Shown here one piece after another: positions 1 through 7,300 of a stretch of 14,545 bases of DNA. The notes beneath the pieces are model-generated. The model did not search any database, was not told the DNA's origin, and was given only the letters and a program-made list of their open reading frames with translations. Positions within the stretch are counted from its first letter, which is position 1. Each line of letters begins with the position of its first letter. A program made the position numbers and the translations under genes. The stretch covers positions 1 through 14,545 of the forward strand of contig JAHEEZ010000075.1 in assembly GCA_024640445.1 (NCBI GenBank), in the 5' to 3' direction. Origin of the DNA: Acidobacteriota bacterium (lineage in GTDB: Bacteria; Acidobacteriota; Blastocatellia; Pyrinomonadales; Pyrinomonadaceae).

Positions 1-91
1 CGGATCAACATCGTGCCGTGTGACCGAACAGCTTTCAGGGTTCCCTCAGCCGACACGTCAGTTTACGGGGGCAGCAGGCCCTCAGATTTCT

Positions 92-98
92 AAGGAGG
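92..98 (+). promoter_or_regulatory. Shine-Dalgarno site of the small exported protein
   Basis: AAGGAGG is a near-consensus ribosome binding site with 5 nt between it and the ATG at 104. It decides the start: the reading frame stays open upstream to about position 20, but the upstream codons have no such site and would put 28 polar residues in front of a clean signal peptide. Confidence 0.85.
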
Positions 99-103
99 TC
101 ATT

Positions 104-541
104 ATGAAAAAGAGCGCATTGATCAATTGTTCACTTTTGCTACTGGCGGTCGCGTTGGCAGCGGTTTCTGTTTCAGCTCAGACACTCGGCTCATACCGGG
201 CACAGATTCCTTTCGATTTTACGGTTGGGAATGTTGATTATTTGGCAGGCGATTACGTGATCAGGCTGGAGAGCCCGAACTATCTGGCAACGATCTTCAG
301 CCTGGCCGATGATGATGGGAAGGAGCTGCTCGTTTCAGCGGTGATGCCCAACAAAAGTCATTCCAAGGACAAGGCCGCAAAACTGGTCTTTGACAAGTAT
401 GGCGAGTTCTACGTTATGAACCGCATCGCCGCGCCAAGGTTTGCCTTTGCGGCGCCCAAGACGGACACAAAGTCGTGGATGTACGTTACGAAGAACCTTC
501 TGAGAAAGCCGGAGACCGTGTCGATAGTTCTTGCCAGATGA
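104..541 (+). CDS. Small exported protein of the acidobacterial IPFDF type, function unknown
   Basis: This is a 145-residue protein. Residues 1-25 form a classic Sec signal peptide: Lys-Lys at positions 2-3, a Leu/Ala-rich core around 9-22, and cleavage expected after Ser-Val-Ser-Ala, leaving Gln26. The mature part opens with the motif IPFDFTVGN (about residues 34-42), followed by LAGDYVIR. I recognise this from many short exported proteins of Acidobacteriota, where a phrase like 'PFDF-VG...-AG-Y-I' recurs in paralogous copies. The fold is probably all beta, and no catalytic residues are evident. Mature cysteines are absent, so disulfides and lipidation are unlikely. The ATG at 104 is chosen because of the strong ribosome binding site. 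The gene stands alone, with the next gene 168 bp downstream behind a GC-rich hairpin. A periplasmic or surface role is inferred only from the signal peptide. Gene reality is near certain, but the function is unknown. Confidence 0.85.
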   Translation: MKKSALINCSLLLLAVALAAVSVSAQTLGSYRAQIPFDFTVGNVDYLAGDYVIRLESPNYLATIFSLADDDGKELLVSAVMPNKSHSKDKAAKLVFDKYGEFYVMNRIAAPRFAFAAPKTDTKSWMYVTKNLLRKPETVSIVLAR

Positions 542-584
542 GACCCCGGGATCTTAGAACGCTCGATCCCATTCTAGCGGTAGA

Positions 585-623
585 GGCTGCCCCGGTGGCC
601 GGAAGACGTGCTCCGGGGCGGCC
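585..623 (+). other. GC-rich hairpin between the small exported protein and the SBBP gene
   Basis: GGCTGCCCCGG (585-595) can pair with CCGGGGCGGCC (613-623), giving an 11-bp stem with one G-U wobble and a 17-nt loop. It lies 44 nt after the stop of the upstream gene. No U-tract follows, so it is not a standard intrinsic terminator. It could stabilise or attenuate the transcript, or be a chance structure in GC-rich DNA. The rest of the 168-bp gap holds nothing else I can name. Confidence 0.4.
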
Positions 624-709
624 AGCGGCAGATTTGGAAGGACCGGGAGGCGGCAAATCACATTTCCAATAATTGACATCGCCTTGTGAGGTGAAAAGGA
701 GAAAGGAAA

Positions 710-2590
710 ATGAAAACAAGAGGAGCGGAAGGCGCTGAAGGCGGCTGTATGACCGGCATTCCACCTGGAAACACACGTACGAGGATCAATAACGCATATC
801 TTCTCCAGAGAAGATCAACCCTATTCTCAACCTGTTTACTCGTAGCGCTTCTGATTTCGATCGGGTTTTACGGGACGTCGGTGAACAATGTCGTTGCTGC
901 CGGTTCGGCCGGTCAGGATCTAACCTATTCAACCTTTTTTGGCGGGGGTGCTATCGCTGCGGGCATAACCGTCGATGATTACGGAGCGGCTTACATAACA
1001 GGAATGACAGAGTCCAATGATGTCTTTGTGGCAAAGTTCACTCCCAACGGCGGGGGTTCAGGAGATCTCGATTGGTCATACGAGATCGGAGGAAGTGGAG
1101 TTGACTGCGGCATCGAGGTTGCCGCAGATGTATCGGGTAATGTCTGGATCATAGGCTTCTCGCAATCCGTCGATTTCCCAATTTCTCCAAATTCCTTTGG
1201 CGGCGGCGACCAAGGCATCTTCATTCTCAAGTTAGACGGGGGCGGAAACCTTCTCTACTCGGACATCGTCGGATACGGCGCGGGAATGTCTGAGCCGCAT
1301 AATTTAGACATTGCCATCGACGATGAATACCTTTACCTGTTCGGGGATACCAGTGACGCCAATTTCTTTGACTTCTGGGGCGCAGGCCCCATAACCCCAT
1401 TCCACGGAGGCAAAGACGCTTTCGTCGTGAAGCTACGTCAAACAGATTCGGGATTTGAATGGGGAACTTTTGTAGGCGGCAGCGGCAATGAAAATGGCTT
1501 CGGGATAGCAGTGGACTTGAATGGATTCGTCAGCATTACCGGGGGAACCGACTCGACGGATCTTCTTGGAAACGGCATAAACGGCATGCCGTTGACCGGT
1601 TCAAACGACTGTTACGTTGCAAGACTTGATCCGGCCGGAAACGTCGTGTTTTCAACGTACCTGGGCGGAAACGAAGCGGGGGGAGCTTCAGGACCCGAGT
1701 TTGGAGCCGGGATAGCCGCTGACTATTATGGCAATATCTATGTGACCGGCAGGACAAGCGGGCCAAATTTCCCTACCAGCACGGACGCATTCGATCCTGA
1801 CCACAACGGAAATACCGACGCATTTCTTACCGTACTGGACCCGGCACAACCGGGTTCTGCCAGTATTCTTTATTCCACCTATCTTGGCGGTAGCGGAAGT
1901 GAACGCGGAGATTCGGTCGACGTCGACTCCAACGGCAACGCCTACGTCTATGGGCGCACATGGTCCGATCCTTTTCCCACCAGAGATGCCCTTTACGGGT
2001 ACAAAGCAAAACAAGACCTCTTCGTGGCAAAACTCGATCCTGGTCTTTCCGGTGCTAACAGCCTTGTGTCTTCCACCTACTTTGGGGGAAGGGGCGGCGA
2101 CCATGACGGAGGGCTTGCATTCAGCGATGCTTCCGGCAGCGGACGGGTCTATTTGACAGGCTGGACTGATTCCGGCAGGGGATTTGACACCACTGATGGT
2201 GCTTATGATGAATCATTTAACGGGGGCCAATCGGACGCATTCTTGTCGATTCTGGAATTCCGGGAAGTAGCCCAACCGACTTCGGTCCACGTTGACAGTA
2301 TCTTGTTAACGACCGTCAGTGCCGGTCAGGGGAAGAAACGGGGCCGGGCGGAAGTGGCCATATTCGATGACCAGGGAAGTCCCGTCGCAGGCGCTTCGGT
2401 TACAGGTGCGTTTAGCGGTGACTTCTCAGACACTGGTGTAAGCGCCATTACCAACAGTAGCGGCGTCGCGGTATTTACGACATCAAGTGCGATCAAAGGC
2501 ACTGTTTCCTTCAGTTTTTGCGTCACCGATGTAACGGCCGGTCTACCGTATGTTCCGGGTGACAATGGCGAGAGCTGCGACAGCTTATGA
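710..2590 (+). CDS. Secreted SBBP-repeat beta-propeller protein with C-terminal Ig-like domain
   Basis: This is a 626-residue exported protein. A hydrophobic segment at about 37-54, followed by a small-residue stretch ending Val-Val-Ala-Ala-Gly-Ser (61-66), looks like a signal peptide with an unusually long N-region. The body carries seven SBBP repeats that begin near residues 71, 121, 183, 250, 313, 387 and 454. Each starts with a phrase like YSTYLGGSG or YSTFFGGG and continues with a 'G-A-D--GN-YVTG-T' strand and a 'DAFV-KLD' strand. Seven repeats fit a single seven-bladed propeller closed by DAFLSILEF at about 509-517. Residues 523-612 resemble a bacterial Ig-like (Big) domain. No catalytic site is seen; adhesion or surface display is an inference. 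ATG 710 follows an AAGGAGAAAGGA purine tract. A second in-frame ATG at 749 is possible and would shorten the N-region to a more usual length. The N-terminal codons before 749 are themselves a repetitive GCGGAAGGCG-like run. Confidence 0.85.
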   Translation: MKTRGAEGAEGGCMTGIPPGNTRTRINNAYLLQRRSTLFSTCLLVALLISIGFYGTSVNNVVAAGSAGQDLTYSTFFGGGAIAAGITVDDYGAAYITGMTESNDVFVAKFTPNGGGSGDLDWSYEIGGSGVDCGIEVAADVSGNVWIIGFSQSVDFPISPNSFGGGDQGIFILKLDGGGNLLYSDIVGYGAGMSEPHNLDIAIDDEYLYLFGDTSDANFFDFWGAGPITPFHGGKDAFVVKLRQTDSGFEWGTFVGGSGNENGFGIAVDLNGFVSITGGTDSTDLLGNGINGMPLTGSNDCYVARLDPAGNVVFSTYLGGNEAGGASGPEFGAGIAADYYGNIYVTGRTSGPNFPTSTDAFDPDHNGNTDAFLTVLDPAQPGSASILYSTYLGGSGSERGDSVDVDSNGNAYVYGRTWSDPFPTRDALYGYKAKQDLFVAKLDPGLSGANSLVSSTYFGGRGGDHDGGLAFSDASGSGRVYLTGWTDSGRGFDTTDGAYDESFNGGQSDAFLSILEFREVAQPTSVHVDSILLTTVSAGQGKKRGRAEVAIFDDQGSPVAGASVTGAFSGDFSDTGVSAITNSSGVAVFTTSSAIKGTVSFSFCVTDVTAGLPYVPGDNGESCDSL

Positions 2591-2598
2591 GATTGGCT

Positions 2599-2615
2599 AG
2601 CCTGGATACCAGGCT
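2599..2615 (+). terminator. Hairpin just after the SBBP gene, possible terminator
   Basis: AGCCTGG-ATA-CCAGGCT is a perfect 7-bp stem with a 3-nt loop, starting 8 nt after the stop codon at 2590. No run of T follows, so it is a candidate factor-dependent terminator or 3'-end stabiliser rather than a textbook intrinsic terminator. Confidence 0.45.
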
Positions 2616-2642
2616 CGCGTTCGAAAAGGCCAGATAACTAAA

Positions 2643-2931
2643 AGAGGCTGTCTGAAAAGTCGATCGACAACTGTTTTTTGACAATCCGGATCGTCAAGCC
2701 CGGATGATGGAATACATCAGTTGCCCCCGGCTTTAGACGGGGGTGAACAACTTGCGCAAATGACTACAAGGGCTTCAGCCCCGATATTGCCGGCTAAAGC
2801 CGGCAAGAGATTCAGGAAATGACTCCCTGTCCCCCCCGCTGAAGCGGGGGGCAAGTGATCTCTTCAAGAGCAGGGCAGAACGATCGGGGGAGGTAAGGGA
2901 AGAGTCTTGAATTGCTTTTCAGACAGCCTCT
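2643..2931. repeat. MITE-like element with 17-bp perfect terminal inverted repeats
   Basis: AGAGGCTGTCTGAAAAG at 2643-2659 is repeated exactly in inverted orientation at 2915-2931, bounding a 289-bp stretch with no credible reading frame. Terminal repeats of this general look end several IS families, so a non-autonomous derivative (MITE) mobilised in trans is a reasonable reading. I cannot name the family from sequence alone. Flanking bases are ...AACTAA on the left and ATTCC... on the right, and I see no clear target-site duplication, so the insertion may be old or the boundary may be off by a few bases. The interior is filled with GC-rich palindromes that are listed separately. It lies between the SBBP gene and a decayed gene fragment, in a 371-bp stretch with no intact gene. 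Confidence 0.65.
2678..2851. repeat. Cluster of five palindromes inside the MITE-like element
   Basis: Five hairpin-forming units lie in 174 bp. (1) 2678-2697 is TTGACAATCCGGATCGTCAA, palindromic at 18 of 20 positions. (2) 2724-2743 is CCCCCG / CGGGGG around an 8-nt loop, with outer GTTG/CAAC pairing. (3) 2770-2781 is GGGCT-TC-AGCCC. (4) 2787-2806 is TTGCCGGCT-AA-AGCCGGCAA, a 9-bp perfect stem. (5) 2832-2851 is CCCCCCGCT-GA-AGCGGGGGG, a 9-bp perfect stem. Units 4 and 5 share an architecture of 9 bp plus a 2-nt loop, and AAATGACT occurs in the spacers at about 2757 and 2817. This resembles REP-type palindromes, which in many bacteria are mobilised by RAYT transposases. No such gene is in this window. 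Confidence 0.65.
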
Positions 2932-2961
2932 ATTCCTTCTGACAATTAAGGGTATCGCCCC

Positions 2962-3108
2962 CTAAAGCTCGTTGTACTCTTTCTCTGCCGCTATCAGGAC
3001 CGGAAGATCCTTGTCAGCGTCCTTCCACATTTTGAAGAACAGTTCGTATTCCCTCTTGTCCTTCATCGCACGCGCTTTTCCCAGTTGGGCAAGAGGATAG
3101 AGGACTGA
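2962..3108 (-). pseudogene. Degraded C-terminal remnant of a TPR-repeat protein (kinase-associated type)
   Basis: The last 46-48 codons before the stop at 2962 read VLYPLAQLGKARAMKDK, then REYELFFKMWKDADKDLPVL, then IAAEKEYNEL. This closely matches a C-terminal signature I recognise from acidobacterial TPR proteins and TPR-tailed Ser/Thr kinases: 'YPLAQLGLARAY--(Q/A)GD-AKAR-AYEDFF-LWKDADPDLPVL-EAK-EY-KL'. Between ARA and YE the remnant has lost several residues that normally form the helical turn, so the TPR helix pair is damaged. The frame continues upstream to 3315, but residues there (Arg/Ser-rich, no TPR pattern) look like translated intergenic DNA. The parent gene's kinase and most TPRs are missing. 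It lies next to a MITE-like element and repeats, which fits local rearrangement. A functional micro-protein cannot be excluded but is unlikely. Confidence 0.6.
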
Positions 3109-3152
3109 AAAAGGGGACTCGCCGCGGTGATGCGACCGAGTTCGCCGGGTGC

Positions 3153-3175
3153 CGCCGATTGTCTCCGGCGTTTTT
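3153..3175 (+). terminator. Weak hairpin plus T5, doubtful terminator
   Basis: CGCCG (3153-3157) pairs with CGGCG (3166-3170) across an 8-nt loop and is followed directly by TTTTT. The form is that of an intrinsic terminator on the plus strand, but the stem is short and no plus-strand gene ends nearby. It may be chance or a leftover of the decayed locus. Confidence 0.2.
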
Positions 3176-3311
3176 CGGCGGGCGCTGTCCGCCTGTGCGG
3201 CGCGAAGCGCTACACTAGACGATTTGTTGAATGCCTCAGTCTTTAAGTTTGGGACTTGGAACCTTAGACTTTGGAGGAGAGCGGGCAAGGATGCCCGCGG
3301 TCCGATCCCCT

Positions 3312-3340
3312 CCATTCACCATTCACCATTCACCATTCAC
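3312..3340. repeat. Four tandem copies of the heptamer CCATTCA
   Basis: CCATTCA is repeated four times without error (3312-3339), followed by C. It lies just beyond the 3' end of the nifJ operon. The same text in the other orientation, GTGAATGGTGAAT, occurs at 9738-9750 and 9896-9908, upstream of the operon. Confidence 0.9.
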
Positions 3341-3348
3341 GAAGAATT

Positions 3349-4347
3349 TCACCGCCAGGCCTTGCTGTCTACGATCTGAATGTAATTGCTGCGTTCGTAC
3401 GCGGTCGGGTCCGAAATATGGCGCTGGCTCATCGAGCCCTTGAACGCTCCGACCGAGATGAAATTCATCGCGTCCATGTAGGTTTCCAGATCGTCCAGAA
3501 TCGCCCCGATCCAGGGGATCCCGTTCTTCAGGATCGCCGACGCCACCATTGCCACGTCGGCCCCTGCGAGCAGGTACTTGATCATCTCCCGAGCGCCGTG
3601 AACGCCTGTCGTCGCCGCGAGTGAGACCGGGATGCGGCCATAAAGCACGGCTATCCACAGCAGCGGAAGCCGGATCTCCGAGGGCTCACTCAGATCCAGA
3701 TTCGGCACCGCTTTGAGCTCTTCAATATCGAAATCGGGCTGGTAGAAACGGTTGAAGAGCACAAGGGCGTCCGCGCCGGCTTCCTGCAGCCTGAGCGCGG
3801 TGTTCCCGATCGCTGAAAAGTACGGGTTTAGTTTCACGGCGATCGGAATGCTGATCGTCTCGCGAACCATGGTAACAATATCGACATAACGCTGTTCCAC
3901 TTCGTCCGGCCTGAGCCGTATATCAGCCGGGATGAAGTAAACGTTTATCTCAAGAGCGTCGGCACCTGCTTGTTCTATGTCCTTCGCGTATTCTATCCAG
4001 CCCTCTGGGGTAACGCCGTTCAGACTGGCAATGATCGGAATGCTGGTCTGCTCCTTTGCCTGCCTGATTATTTCAAGATATTGGCCGGGTCCGACCGCAT
4101 AATCCTCAAGAGACGGGAAGAAGTCCGAGGCTTCCGCGAAGGCGTTCGTTGTCGCGCGGTAGACCTCATCAACCATGGCCGCCTCCTGCCGGATCTGCTC
4201 TTCAAAAAGCGAGAAGAGGACGACCGCCCCCGCTCCGGCGTCTTCCATCGCGACTATGTTCGCTACCTTCTGGGAAAGGGGGTTCGCGGAAACCACAAGC
4301 GGAGACCGCAGTTCCAAGTCCATGTACCTGGTCGTAATATCGATCAT
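3349..4347 (-). CDS. Dihydroorotate-dehydrogenase-like FMN flavoprotein of the nifJ operon
   Basis: This is a 332-residue TIM-barrel flavoprotein of the DHODH/PreA superfamily. The N-terminus (LRSPLVVSANPLS, 13-25) matches the family's opening strand with its substrate-side Asn. VKLNPYF (171-177) contains the conserved barrel Lys. TGVHGAREMIKYLLAGADVA (247-266) is the FMN-phosphate loop region. The segment where true DHODHs carry 'N(L/V)SCPN' with a catalytic Cys (or Ser) reads EINVYFIP (133-140), so the nucleophile is absent and the enzyme is unlikely to be a working DHODH. It lacks the C-terminal ferredoxin domain of PreA. Start: the frame runs up to a TTG at 4368, but the ATG at 4347 has GGGGAGG 8 nt away and is preferred. 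It is the last gene of a three-gene operon, 17 nt after nifJ. I infer a flavin electron-transfer or accessory role for PFOR or the GltD-like protein; the true substrate is unknown. Confidence 0.85.
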   Translation of the reverse strand: MIDITTRYMDLELRSPLVVSANPLSQKVANIVAMEDAGAGAVVLFSLFEEQIRQEAAMVDEVYRATTNAFAEASDFFPSLEDYAVGPGQYLEIIRQAKEQTSIPIIASLNGVTPEGWIEYAKDIEQAGADALEINVYFIPADIRLRPDEVEQRYVDIVTMVRETISIPIAVKLNPYFSAIGNTALRLQEAGADALVLFNRFYQPDFDIEELKAVPNLDLSEPSEIRLPLLWIAVLYGRIPVSLAATTGVHGAREMIKYLLAGADVAMVASAILKNGIPWIGAILDDLETYMDAMNFISVGAFKGSMSQRHISDPTAYERSNYIQIVDSKAWR

Positions 4348-4355
4348 CTTCTTTT

Positions 4356-4362
4356 CCTCCCC
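4356..4362 (-). promoter_or_regulatory. Shine-Dalgarno site of the DHOD-like gene
   Basis: Read on the minus strand, GGGGAGG lies 8 nt before ATG 4347 and only 2 nt past the nifJ stop codon. It fixes the start at 4347 instead of the upstream TTG at 4368, and the close spacing suggests translational coupling. Confidence 0.8.
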
Positions 4363-4364
4363 GC

Positions 4365-7300
4365 TCAAATCACAGGCCTGAACGCCGCCGCGCCAAAACC
4401 AGCCATCTCTTCATATGTCTTCCAGCGAAGATCGACTATCTCCTGGGCGAGCTGCATCAGCGTTTCGGCTTCTGTCGGGTTCGTCTGCGTCAGCACCTTG
4501 TACCTCAGTTCGTTGTAGGCATATTTCCTTAAAGGGATCGCCGGCTTTGTCGAATCGAGTACGAACGGGTTCAACCCTTTCTTTCGAAGCACCGGATTGT
4601 AGCGGATCAACGGCCAGTAACCGCTGTCCACCGCCAGCTTCTGCTGCAGAAGCCCCTTCTCCATATCTATTCCGTGAGCGATGCAATGGCTGTAGGCCAG
4701 TACCAGCGAAGGCCCCTCGTACGCCTCGGCCTCGCGCATCGCGAGAAGCGTTTGCTGAGGATTCGCCCCCATTGCGATCTGCGCGACGTAAACGTTCCCA
4801 TACGAGATAGCCTGCAGAGCCAGGTCCTTTTTTCCGACCCGCTTTCCGGCCGCGGCAAACTTTGCAGAGGCCGCCGTCGGGGTCGCTTTCGACATCTGCC
4901 CGCCGGTGTTCGAATAGACCTCCGTGTCCAGCACCAGCACGTTTACGTTCTTTCCGCTCGCTAGCGCGTGGTCCAGTCCGGCCGAGCCGATGTCATAGGC
5001 CCATCCGTCGCCGCCGACAAGCCACACACACCGGTGGACAAACTGGTCGGCCAGCGAGAACAGGTGCTTGGCTTCAGGTACGTCAAGCCCGATCAGCCTG
5101 TCTTTCAACAGAGCAACCCGTACCCTTTGTTCGCCGATCTCGCTCTCAAGCTCCTGCGGAGCGGTGAGAATTTCATCCGCAAGGGCTTCTCCAACTTCTT
5201 TTCTAAGCCTTTCCAGGAGCGAACGGGCCATGGACAACTGTTTATCCACCGTAAGCCTCATCCCGAGCCCAAACTCCGCATTGTCTTCAAAAAGGGAATT
5301 TGACCAGGCCGGGCCGCGTCCGGCAGCGTCCTTTGTCCAGGGCGTCGTCGGCAGATTGCCTCCGTAGATCGAAGAACATCCGGTGGCGTTGGCGACAAGC
5401 AGCCGGTCGCCGAAAAGCTGGGTCAGGACCTTCACGTACGGAGTCTCGCCGCATCCGGCGCAGGCTCCCGAGAATTCGAAATACGGCTCCAGGAATTGCA
5501 CCCCGTGTACCGTCGAGTAATTCACTTCGGTTCGCGCAATGTTAGGAAGGCTTTCGAAAAACGAGATCCGGTCCCGCAAAGGATCAAGATCTTCCGGCTT
5601 CTTCAATACATTTATCGCCCGCCCGCCGCCGGACCGGTCTGTGACCGGACAGACGTCGTAGCAGAGGTTACAGGCCGTGCAATCCTCGGCGTACACCTCG
5701 AGCGAATATTTGGTTTCGGGGAACCCGCGCGCGTTGACGGGCGCCGACTTGAAGCCGGCTGGCGCGCCTTCCAGATTTTCCCGGTGATAGAACTTCGAAC
5801 GGATGACGCTGTGCGGGCAAACGAAACCGCAGTTGCCGCACTGGATGCAGAGATCGGGTTCCCAAACGGCAGCCCGATCCGAAACGTTGCGCTTCTCGTA
5901 TTTCGAGGTCCCGCTCGGAAAAGTACCGTCAACAGGCATAGCGCCGACCGGGATCTCGTCGCCGCGTCCCTCGATCATCATCTGCGTTACCGTTCTGACA
6001 AATTCCGGAGCACTGTCCGGCATTCCCCGGAAAGCCCCATCTGCGGCGTTCGCCGCCGAAGGCACGCTGACCTCATGAAGATTCTCAAGCGACCTGTCGA
6101 CCGCGTTGAAGTTCTTGTCGATCACCAACCTGCCCTTCTTTGAATAGGTTTTTTCTATCGCCTTCTTGATCGCGGCGATCGCTTCGTCCCTCGGGAGAAC
6201 TCCCGACAACGCGAAGAAGCAGGTCTGCATGATCGTATTGATCCTGCCCGCCATTCCCGTCTCGCGCGCCACTTCGACGGCGTCAATGACGAACAGCTTG
6301 AGCCCTTTGGCGAGTACCTGTTTCTGCACTCTTTGAGGAAGATTGTCCCAGACCTCATCCGGACCATACGGGCTGTTCAAAAGGAAGACCGCGCCCGGTT
6401 TCGCCTGCGCGAGCATCTCTTCCTTTTCAACGAAATTGAATTGATGGCAGGCTACGAAGTCGGCAGACGATATAAGGTATGGCGCCCGAACCGGCTTTTT
6501 CCCGAATCGAAGGTGCGACACGGTCTTGGCGCCGGATTTCTTCGAATCGTAAACAAAATACCCCTGCGCGAAGAGGTCCGTGTTCTCGCCGATTATCTTT
6601 ATGCTGTTCTTGTTAGCGCCGACGGTGCCGTCCGCGCCAAGCCCGTAGAAGAGCGCCTGCGTCCAACCCGATTCATCGAGTCCGAATGCGTTGTCGATCT
6701 CAAGGCTCGTTCCTCCGACGTCGTCGATAATGCCGATCGTGAAATGGTTCTTCGGAGATTCCAGTTCGAGATTATCGAAAATGGTCTTGACCATCGCCGG
6801 CGTGAATTCCTTTGAAGACAGGCCGTAGCGCCCCCCGACGATCTTCGGAATCTCTCCAACGCGGCCCTCGGTAAATGCTTCGGTGTAAGTGACCAGAACG
6901 TCCTGGTAAAGGGGTTCCCCGGTTGCGCCGGGCTCCTTCGTGCGGTCAAGTACGGCGATGCGCTTGACGCCCGCCGGTATCGTTGCGAGAAGATCGTTTG
7001 CGGGGAATGGCCTGTAAAGGCTGACCTGGACCACGCCGGTCTTTCCGCCTGATTCGGCGAGGAATTCGGCCGTCTCGATCGCGGTTTCGGCGCCAGAGCC
7101 CATCAGCACGATCACCCTGTCCGCATCCTTCGCGCCAAAATATCTGACGGGCGCGTATTCCCGGCCGGTGAGTTCCGCGAATTCCCGCATCTCCTGCGCG
7201 ACTATCCCCGGCACAGAATCGTAAAATGGATTCACGGTTTCACGCCCCTGGAAATAGACATCCGGATTTTGGGCGGTCCCCCTAATGAATGGATTGTCAG

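Noticed and set aside
2311..2319. GACCGTCAG inside the SBBP gene as another copy of the 33-bp repeat
   Set aside because: Only 9 bp match and the flanks diverge, so it is a chance match within coding sequence.
2643..2931. Complete insertion sequence
   Set aside because: Terminal inverted repeats are present, but there is no transposase frame inside and no convincing target-site duplication.
3149..3624. Overlapping short plus-strand frames near the end of the DHOD-like gene
   Set aside because: They read through the CCATTCA tandem repeat (giving His-Ser-Pro-Phe-Thr repeats) and run antisense into a real gene.
3349..4368. True dihydroorotate dehydrogenase (pyrD) or PreA
   Set aside because: The catalytic Cys/Ser loop is replaced by Tyr-Phe-Ile, PreA's ferredoxin domain is absent, and the context is nifJ rather than pyrimidine genes.
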